DNA of 8,168 nucleotides. Source: CAYQPF01 sp964419225. Lineage in GTDB: Bacteria > Cloacimonadota > Cloacimonadia > Cloacimonadales > CAYQPF01. The notes under the pieces were generated by a model that made no database searches, had not been told where the DNA came from, and was given only the letters and a program-made list of their open reading frames with translations. The position numbers were made by a program, and so were the translations under genes. The DNA is taken from contig CAYQPF010000195.1 of assembly GCA_964419225.1 (NCBI GenBank), positions 1 through 8,168 on the forward strand, written 5' to 3'. This document shows, in pieces, positions 1 through 6,147 of this stretch (position 1 is its first letter; every line of letters begins with the position of its first letter).

Positions 1-1574
1 TTAGCACCAGCCTGAGCAGCTTCTTCATAATACTCTTCAATTTTCTCTAACTCACTATTCTTTAAAATAACTTTAGCAGCTCTGCCTTCATAGACAATTT
101 TCACCGTGATTTCGTCTTTAACAGATTCCGTCATCGTATAGGCATCCACAACTTTACCAAACACATCCAGTGTAGCATCAATGGGTGTGCCGGTAAACCC
201 GACAAAGGTCGCATTGGGTAAGGAATCATGAAGATACTTGGCGAAACCATAAGTCTTCTTCACCCCTTCGGTGGTTACAGCAATCTTCTGATCAAGATTT
301 ACCTGACTGCGATGTGCCTCATCGGAAATACAAATCACGTTAGACCTGTCTGTTAATAATTCTGTATCTTCTGTAAATTTATGGATGGTTGTCAGGAATA
401 CCCCTCCGCTTTGTCTGTCCTGAAGCAATTCCCGCAAATGAGAACGGCTTTCGACACTGATAATGGTACTATCGCCCACAAAATGCTTGGCATTGGTAAA
501 TTGTCCTGATAGCTGATCATCTAAATCTGTACGGTCTGTTATCAGAACAATGGTTGGACTCGCGAAATATTCGCTTTTCATCAGCAACCGCGTTAAATAA
601 AGCATAGTAAAACTCTTTCCGCAACCGGTTGCCCCAAAGTAAGTGCCTCCCTTTCCATCACCATAAGGCTTTTGTGCTTTCTTGACATTTTCATATAAAC
701 AGCGGGCTGCATAATACTGCGGGTAACGACAGACTATTTTCTCATTCTTTTTGGAACTGTCCGGAAAATATATGTAGTTTCTGATAATATCACGCAAGCG
801 GTCATGTTGAAACATTCCCTGAATAAGAGTATATATGCTTTCAATGCCATCCACATCTTTTGCCAAGCCTGCCACTCTTCTCCAGGCATAGAAGTATTCA
901 TAAGGTGCAAAAAAGGAACCTGCTTTGTTATTTACTCCATCGCTGACCACACAAAAAGCATTGTATTTGAATAACTCCGGGATGTCCCGCCGATAACGTA
1001 CAGTTAGCTGCACAAAGGCATCGAAAATAGTTGCTTCCTCTCTTATGGCACTCTTAAACTCAAGTACCACCAGAGGTAATCCGTTCACATATATAATCCC
1101 ATCCGGAATTCGCTTCTCACTTCCCATTATTTCCAACTGATTCACAAATTTATAAATATTATGATCGTGTTCATAATCAGGTTCTTCTTCCGCTACAATA
1201 TTAATCACTTCTGATTCTGAGGGGATTCTATGCTTTGTTAAGCCCTTGTAATCGATAAGCTGAATGTAAATATCTTTATGATTATGGTTTTCGCGTTTAA
1301 GAATAAAACCGTCTGAGAGCATCCGCATAAAGGTTTTGTTACTCTCATACAGATCTGAGGCAGGTAGGGTTTTTAAGCGTAATATTATGGACTTCACTTC
1401 TGCCGGAGTAATTCCTTCAGCTTTGTATTGAGTCATTAAAAAACTTTGTAAATCCTCTTCAATCAAGACTTCATCTGTCTGGCGTTTGATCTTTTCACCT
1501 AATACATGAGTATAATATTCCTGAGCCAAAAGCTCTTTAAAAGATTGTTCCAATTTCGCTTCTGTGAATTTCAT
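1..1574 (-). CDS. hsdR: Type I restriction endonuclease subunit R (HsdR), 3' part cut by window
   Basis: Motor and nuclease subunit of a type I restriction enzyme; with HsdM and HsdS it binds unmethylated target sites, pulls DNA by ATP hydrolysis and cuts at a distance. The open frame starts at ATG 1574 and runs without a stop to the window edge, giving 524 codons, about half of the roughly 1000 residues usual for HsdR. Visible domains: N-terminal PD-ExK nuclease with D158 (IPDG), E172 and K174 (VVLEFKS); SF2 translocase domain 1 with Walker A GATGCGKS at 314-321, DEAH box at 418-421 (ISDEAHRS) and a GFTGTP motif III. The D-to-E spacing of 14 and the ExK layout match, from memory, the catalytic triad of EcoR124I (type IC). 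An AGAGGAA ribosome binding site directly precedes the ATG. It is the last gene of the hsdM-hsdS-ATPase-hsdR run. The second RecA-like and helical domains lie outside the window, so intactness cannot be judged. Confidence 0.95.
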   Translation of the reverse strand, partial: MKFTEAKLEQSFKELLAQEYYTHVLGEKIKRQTDEVLIEEDLQSFLMTQYKAEGITPAEVKSIILRLKTLPASDLYESNKTFMRMLSDGFILKRENHNHKDIYIQLIDYKGLTKHRIPSESEVINIVAEEEPDYEHDHNIYKFVNQLEIMGSEKRIPDGIIYVNGLPLVVLEFKSAIREEATIFDAFVQLTVRYRRDIPELFKYNAFCVVSDGVNNKAGSFFAPYEYFYAWRRVAGLAKDVDGIESIYTLIQGMFQHDRLRDIIRNYIYFPDSSKKNEKIVCRYPQYYAARCLYENVKKAQKPYGDGKGGTYFGATGCGKSFTMLYLTRLLMKSEYFASPTIVLITDRTDLDDQLSGQFTNAKHFVGDSTIISVESRSHLRELLQDRQSGGVFLTTIHKFTEDTELLTDRSNVICISDEAHRSQVNLDQKIAVTTEGVKKTYGFAKYLHDSLPNATFVGFTGTPIDATLDVFGKVVDAYTMTESVKDEITVKIVYEGRAAKVILKNSELEKIEEYYEEAAQAGA

Positions 1575-1580
1575 ATTCCT

Positions 1581-1694
1581 CTACACCTTTTCTGTTACTA
1601 TTCTCTTTTCCGAATTCAAGTTAAATAAGAAATCGTTATAAATCAAGGAGTTAGAATGCTGGGTATAATAATTAATAATTAAATCAACTACCAT
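1581..1694 (-). CDS. Possible small ORF (37 aa) between the PHP-ATPase gene and hsdR
   Basis: An ATG at 1694 opens 37 codons beginning MVVDLIINYYTQHSN and ending SEKRIVTEKV before TAG. The stop overlaps the AGAGGAA ribosome binding site of hsdR and lies 6 nt before the hsdR ATG, a layout typical of translational coupling. A GAGGCGG stretch about 10-16 nt upstream could serve as its ribosome binding site. An in-frame TAG lies six codons upstream of the ATG, so the frame does not extend from the preceding gene. The product has no motif, signal peptide or membrane segment that I recognise. It may be a coupling leader for hsdR, a true small protein, or chance in AT-rich spacer DNA. Confidence 0.3.
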   Translation of the reverse strand: MVVDLIINYYTQHSNSLIYNDFLFNLNSEKRIVTEKV

Positions 1695-1737
1695 CTGTTT
1701 ATTCCGCCTCTATCAATAAATTAAAAGTATTCCAAAC

Positions 1738-4700
1738 TTACTCAAAATATTTATCTCTTCTTTTATTAAAAGCAGGCATAGCACCTTCTAAAACCTCAAC
1801 TATTTTTTTGTTTACTTCTCGATCTTCAATACTACCTGAGACAACTGAAAACTCGTAGTTTTTTTCTTTATCCAAATTAACAAAAATTATCTGCTCAGCA
1901 TCAGCAACTACTGCTAAATTGGGGTTATGCGTAACCATAATGATTTGTCGTTTAGATTTTGCAGATCGTATAAATGGCACTAGAATTTTAGCAACACTAT
2001 GATTATCGAGATTATCTTCAGGCTGATCAATAATTAGTGGTATATCATTCTTGTCGAGTAATAGATAAAATACCAAAAGCAATGCACCTCTTTCTCCAGG
2101 AGAAAGCTGATCAAGACCTTTATTATTTTGTTTCAATTGAAAGTTGTAATCAATAAAGTCGAGGCTGAACAAGTATTTGTAAAGCGGTAAGATGTTTGAT
2201 ACTTGATCTTCTATTACTCGTTCAGTATTATTTTGTTTGTCTCGCTTATCATATCTAAGTGAATCTAATATAGTATCCAAAAAATCAACCACTGAGTCCT
2301 CATCATCAAAATTTACAACAGATGCAAATTCGTTTAATTTTTTGTCTGCACCTTCTATTGAATGGTATGTCCCCGCCTTGCTGTGATTAATGAAATTAAA
2401 GAAATCATTATTGAATTTTGTGTTTTTTACCAATGCCGCATCTATATCTATTTTATAATCTTTCAAGATATCAGAATTACTATCAATAATTGTATTAAGA
2501 CGACTTTTCGTTTCTTTATAGATTGCTATGACTTCTTGTTTAAGTTTAAAAATGTTGCGAACATATTTATTTCTGTTATCATAAAGTTCAGTCAAGCGGT
2601 GGTTGAGTTCTTTTGCTATAAATTCTAATTCTTTTTCATAAAATTTGATTGTATTAAATGTCTCAGCAGATCCAATGATTTTTTTCTGTTCATCATCCCA
2701 TATTTTTTTTGAAGCAAGAAAGTCTTGATACTTTTTTTGCTCAGAATCCAACTTGTTTTTTTCATTTTGGATTTGATTTTGTTTTTCATCTATTTGCATA
2801 GGTAGTGTTTTACTTTCAGTATTAGAATCTGATACAATGAGTAGAGCATCAATTGTCTTCAGCTTCTTTTCTAATTCTAAAATCACATTTTCCAACTGCA
2901 AAAAATCTATATTAATGGATACAATTTGTTCAATACTTAGTTGAAAAGAAGCCAATACTTCTTTTTTTGATGAGATGAACTTCATTAAATCTAAAACTTT
3001 AAGTTCAATTTCTTTCTTAACATCATATAAGGTTTTAAGATTTATTGTAATTTCACCTTTCTCTTTTTGCTTCACTTTTAATTCCAACTCCAATACATCC
3101 AGCTCGTTTTGTAAGTTATTGATTACAGTTATTATTACCTCACTGTGCCTTTTCTTTTCTGGATCATCATTAGGATTAGATACAATTTCAGGTTCTATTA
3201 GTGCTTTAAGTTCATCTTCCCTTTGTTTCAACATATTTTCAATTTCTATTATATAAGCAGGAGTTTTTTTATGTTCAAGTTTTATAATCTGAAGATTAAG
3301 TGATTCGATTTCACTATTTAAGCTTTTTACTTCTGTTTCAATAATACTTTTTTTCTTATTCAATAATTCCTCAAAGCTCAGTGTGCCTAATTTGGCAGCT
3401 TCTTCAATATGTGAAAATACAACTTTTTCAATCTCTCTTTGGAATTCTGTGACAGAACTTATCTCATTTGTCAATCTTTCAAACTGACCTTGTGGTAAGT
3501 ATTTCACTCTCTTTGAAAGTGAATTTTCAACATTAATATTCAAACCCTTAGAATTTTCATATCCATTTTCCCACATAAGTGTTGCTATGAAATTATTTGC
3601 AATCCTGCCATTTTTCTCACAGAATTTTTTTGCATTGAGAAATGAAAAATCATCGTTGTTATGATAATTCGCACAAAGTGATAAGATATCAGCAATTGCA
3701 CTTTTCCCACTACCCTTATGTCCAATGACTGCTATCAATTCTTTATTAAGGGGTATTGAAACATTGTGAAACCACTTTCCAAATTTATAATCATAACCAT
3801 CAATTGATTTAATCGTTAATTCTTTAATATATTTTGTACGGTTTTTTGATACACGATTGAATATTTCTGGTTTTTCTCCAACATATACGCGTTCCTCAGG
3901 TTCATTCAAAACTTGCATTAAGCCATCAAATGTAGGATCAGCTTTTATCCAAGTTAAACAATTTCCGATTCTGTCCTTTTCAGTTGAATTTGAATAATAG
4001 TGTGCATCGCTACAATCTAGCAGAAGATCATTTACAGCTTGCTCTTTTAATCTTTTCTTAGCTCTATTAAATTTTGTAATATCCTCGGATGCAGTAAATA
4101 TTAAATCTGCTCTATTAATAATTGTTTTTTTAGAAGCGATCGAAGAATCTGACCATTTTAACTCATCCCACTCTGTTTTCCCAATAGCAATTAAATATTT
4201 TCCTTTGAAACAATCCTTTTTTAGAGAATGAAATATTTGGTCTTCTTTGACATTAAGATTATTGAAGCCTTCTTCAAGGTCTGATCCATACTTAACTAAC
4301 TCACTTGGGGGTACACTACTTTTTATTGAAGCACCTAACTCTGTTACACTTGTTAATGTAATTGCTCTATCCCATGGAACACCAGTTTCAAGCATATAGC
4401 TTTGTTCTAATGTATTAAGAAACTGGCTTTTAATCGTTTCTATCGATAATTCATTTGAAAAGATTACGTGAAGATTAATACGTTTTAGTTTTTCGAAACA
4501 TATTCCAGCAAATTTTTCAATCCTAAATTCAATAACTGGAAATAGAATAACATTGGCAATTCTATTATTATTCTTTTGCTCATCTAATAGTTTTTCGTAA
4601 CCATCAAGAAATAAATAATCATTTATACCAAGAACAGCAAACTCTTCAGGTAAATTTTCAATTTCAGTTAAATATTTGTTCCAAGTTTCATCATCATTAC

Positions 4701-4785
4701 TACCAAAACATTGACATATTGAACTTGGCGTATGTACGTGTAAATCCCATTTCCTCCACTCAGCTCCTCTTTGTAAATTGGTCAT
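1738..4785 (-). CDS. TrlF-family AAA-like ATPase with N-terminal PHP domain (PHP-SMC fusion, Ppl-like defence protein)
   Basis: A 1015-aa fusion of a PHP phosphoesterase-like domain (about 1-310) and an SMC/Rad50-like ABC ATPase (about 320-1015). PHP signs: WDLHVHTPSS with H16 and H18, GINDY at 53-57, FPVIEFR with E86, NLHVIF with H106, and CSDAH with D260 and H262. ATPase signs: Walker A GHKGSGKS at 355-362, Q-loop PQGQFERL at 431-438, a Lys/Glu-rich coiled coil about 470-760, signature LSPGERG at 894-900, Walker B and D-loop LIIDQPEDNLD at 917-927 with probable catalytic E923, and H-loop VTHN with H953. There is no cysteine after residue 389, hence no zinc hook. The start is set by GGAGGG 9 nt upstream and by the HVH motif falling right after it. 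It lies between hsdS and hsdR, as PrrC does in the prr locus. Known of the family: PHP domains are metal-dependent phosphoesterases, and PHP-ATPase fusions occur among phage defence genes. Inferred: an ATP-gated nuclease or phosphatase effector or sensor linked to restriction. Substrate unknown. Confidence 0.85.
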   Translation of the reverse strand: MTNLQRGAEWRKWDLHVHTPSSICQCFGSNDDETWNKYLTEIENLPEEFAVLGINDYLFLDGYEKLLDEQKNNNRIANVILFPVIEFRIEKFAGICFEKLKRINLHVIFSNELSIETIKSQFLNTLEQSYMLETGVPWDRAITLTSVTELGASIKSSVPPSELVKYGSDLEEGFNNLNVKEDQIFHSLKKDCFKGKYLIAIGKTEWDELKWSDSSIASKKTIINRADLIFTASEDITKFNRAKKRLKEQAVNDLLLDCSDAHYYSNSTEKDRIGNCLTWIKADPTFDGLMQVLNEPEERVYVGEKPEIFNRVSKNRTKYIKELTIKSIDGYDYKFGKWFHNVSIPLNKELIAVIGHKGSGKSAIADILSLCANYHNNDDFSFLNAKKFCEKNGRIANNFIATLMWENGYENSKGLNINVENSLSKRVKYLPQGQFERLTNEISSVTEFQREIEKVVFSHIEEAAKLGTLSFEELLNKKKSIIETEVKSLNSEIESLNLQIIKLEHKKTPAYIIEIENMLKQREDELKALIEPEIVSNPNDDPEKKRHSEVIITVINNLQNELDVLELELKVKQKEKGEITINLKTLYDVKKEIELKVLDLMKFISSKKEVLASFQLSIEQIVSINIDFLQLENVILELEKKLKTIDALLIVSDSNTESKTLPMQIDEKQNQIQNEKNKLDSEQKKYQDFLASKKIWDDEQKKIIGSAETFNTIKFYEKELEFIAKELNHRLTELYDNRNKYVRNIFKLKQEVIAIYKETKSRLNTIIDSNSDILKDYKIDIDAALVKNTKFNNDFFNFINHSKAGTYHSIEGADKKLNEFASVVNFDDEDSVVDFLDTILDSLRYDKRDKQNNTERVIEDQVSNILPLYKYLFSLDFIDYNFQLKQNNKGLDQLSPGERGALLLVFYLLLDKNDIPLIIDQPEDNLDNHSVAKILVPFIRSAKSKRQIIMVTHNPNLAVVADAEQIIFVNLDKEKNYEFSVVSGSIEDREVNKKIVEVLEGAMPAFNKRRDKYFE

Positions 4786-4819
4786 GATATTTATCCCTCC
4801 ATTAAAGCTTTGTTTTTAT

Positions 4820-4842
4820 TTGTGCCACAGCTTGAGGCACAA
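4820..4842. repeat. Dyad TTGTGCC-9 nt-GGCACAA upstream of the PHP-ATPase gene
   Basis: A perfect 7-bp inverted repeat with a 9-nt loop sits 35 nt before the PHP-ATPase start, within the 150-nt spacer after hsdS. On the coding (minus) strand the hairpin is followed by an A-rich run rather than T, so it does not look like an intrinsic terminator. It could be an operator for the PHP-ATPase gene or an RNA stem near its leader. It could also be chance, as the stem is short. Confidence 0.35.
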
Positions 4843-4883
4843 TTACAAACTGCTATTTGACTCCCTTAAATTAATTCATTTAT

Positions 4884-4934
4884 CTACTCTTCTTCTAATG
4901 TGGCGACATTCTTAATTGTAATTGATTCAATCAT
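4884..4934 (-). pseudogene. Possible 5' relic of an RM-associated AAA-type (AAA_13-like) ATPase gene, 16 codons
   Basis: Directly after the hsdS stop (TAG, one base, ATG) comes a 16-codon ORF, MIESITIKNVATLEEE, then TAG. It has a strong AGGAG site 6 nt upstream of its ATG, inside the last codons of hsdS. The peptide resembles the very N-terminus of large AAA/SMC-type ATPases often coded beside type I RM genes, which begin M-I-x-x-I-x-I-x-N-V-A and then run into a Walker A loop. No Walker A follows; the next 98 nt lead straight to the PHP-ATPase gene. I read it as the surviving start of an ATPase gene that was deleted or replaced. Other readings are a real 16-aa leader peptide that couples translation from hsdS, or chance resemblance. 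The match is from memory and short. Confidence 0.4.
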
Positions 4935-4935
4935 A

Positions 4936-6147
4936 CTAATCTCCTATTGTTGCAAGCCTAGCAAGGAGCAAATCCATCAGTTTGTTATAAATTGAAATTT
5001 CTTTTGTCAATACTTCCTTATTATTAATTATTATTTTTAAGTTTGATTGTTCTATCTCTTTTTTAATAGGTTGCAACATAGGAATTTTCTCAATAAAATC
5101 TTTACTTAAGTTCTCTTGTGCTCCACCAATTGCTTGACTACTTATGTATGATTGATTATATAGTAAGTGAAAATACAAATATGCTGAGTTATGTGGATTA
5201 TCACAAATCATTCCACAACACGCTTGGTTTGTAGTTGCTTCCACTTTCAATATGCCAATATCTCCTGCATTAACTCCATACATTGACATTAATACAGTAT
5301 CCTTAGGAAGCAACTTGGCAGAACTTTCTTTTAGTCCTTTCAACGAAATAAATTCTTCTGTACCAATTATTATGTTATTACTTATCTCCCCTGTTTTTAA
5401 CCATGCTATATCTTTACTATTCCAATATTCAACATTGTCTCTACTTGGAGTTCCACCAGATTTCATATCACGACAAAATTCTTTAACACTTATGACATTC
5501 CATCCCTTTGGAATCTCACCCAATTCGCTTTCTACCATTTCTCCACCATTACTTTTATATGGTTTTCCGGTTTCATCTGGAAACTCAAAATCAACAAACC
5601 ATTGCTTATATATTGCTTGGGCAGTATCTTCCAGTTTGGCAATTAGTTGATTATTAAGAGCAATACGATCCTGTATTATTTTGTACTCTGCTACAATTTC
5701 TCGTTGTTTCTCTATAGAAGGAATAGGTACCTGCATATTACACATTTCTTCCCAACTAAAGATTTCTCTTACACTCCCATAAGACATATAACGAGCATAA
5801 CGATCAAACTCAGGACGTCTAAACCACATCATTAGATATTGTGGTAATAACTTATTCTCGTCAATTACCTCAAAAACTGTATAAGCTTGTGAAACTAACC
5901 CCTCATTATAATCTTCTAATAAAGCAACACCAATTTTGTCTCCACGCCTTGAAGTATCAGGGATATAAGTAAATTGATTTCTCTTTACAATTCTATATGT
6001 AGTAAAGTCAGTCCCTACTGTGTTAGCTATTGACTTCATAAAAACTTTCGAGACTGAGACTCCTAGCAAATTCTCTTCCTTTGCTTCTATATTTCGATTA
6101 TCAACAATTTGAATATAATTACCCAGTTTTTTATAATTTGATTTCAT
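4936..6147 (-). CDS. hsdS: Type I restriction-modification specificity subunit S (HsdS)
   Basis: DNA-recognition subunit that gives both methylation and cleavage their target sequence. With the ATG at 6147 it has 403 aa, about the length of EcoR124I HsdS. Layout: first target recognition domain about 5-143, conserved helical linker about 144-205 (PSIEKQREIV, then KLEDTAQAIYKQWFVDFEFP to 190), second recognition domain about 214-358 starting at GWNVISVKEF and containing KSGGTPSR, YWNSKDIAWL and GAQENLS, and a C-terminal helix ending LLLARLATIGD. Both half-sites are present, so it should read a bipartite target. The frame can be extended five codons to a TTG at 6162, but the ATG at 6147 is preferred: it gives MKSNYKKLGNY, the usual kind of HsdS start. 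It overlaps hsdM by 17 nt, so translation is probably coupled. It is clearly more AT-rich than most of hsdM, as expected for exchangeable specificity genes. The target sequence cannot be predicted from this view. Confidence 0.94.
   Translation of the reverse strand: MKSNYKKLGNYIQIVDNRNIEAKEENLLGVSVSKVFMKSIANTVGTDFTTYRIVKRNQFTYIPDTSRRGDKIGVALLEDYNEGLVSQAYTVFEVIDENKLLPQYLMMWFRRPEFDRYARYMSYGSVREIFSWEEMCNMQVPIPSIEKQREIVAEYKIIQDRIALNNQLIAKLEDTAQAIYKQWFVDFEFPDETGKPYKSNGGEMVESELGEIPKGWNVISVKEFCRDMKSGGTPSRDNVEYWNSKDIAWLKTGEISNNIIIGTEEFISLKGLKESSAKLLPKDTVLMSMYGVNAGDIGILKVEATTNQACCGMICDNPHNSAYLYFHLLYNQSYISSQAIGGAQENLSKDFIEKIPMLQPIKKEIEQSNLKIIINNKEVLTKEISIYNKLMDLLLARLATIGD

Noticed and set aside
1575..1737. 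Separate promoter or terminator between the PHP-ATPase gene and hsdR
   Set aside because: The stretch is AT-rich with loose -35/-10 look-alikes (for example TTGATT with TAACTT), but no convincing pair and no stem followed by a T run. Nothing firm beyond the small ORF.
2362..2628. Plus-strand ORF of 88 codons inside the PHP-ATPase gene
   Set aside because: It is a shadow of the coiled-coil coding region: composition is skewed to I/F/C, there is no ribosome binding site, and no family is recognisable. The same holds for plus-strand ORFs at 2975-3256, 5252-5650 and 5647-5835.
4936..6147. Phase-variable hsdS (inversion system)
   Set aside because: There is only one hsdS, with both recognition domains, no inverted partner copy and no recombinase gene in the window.
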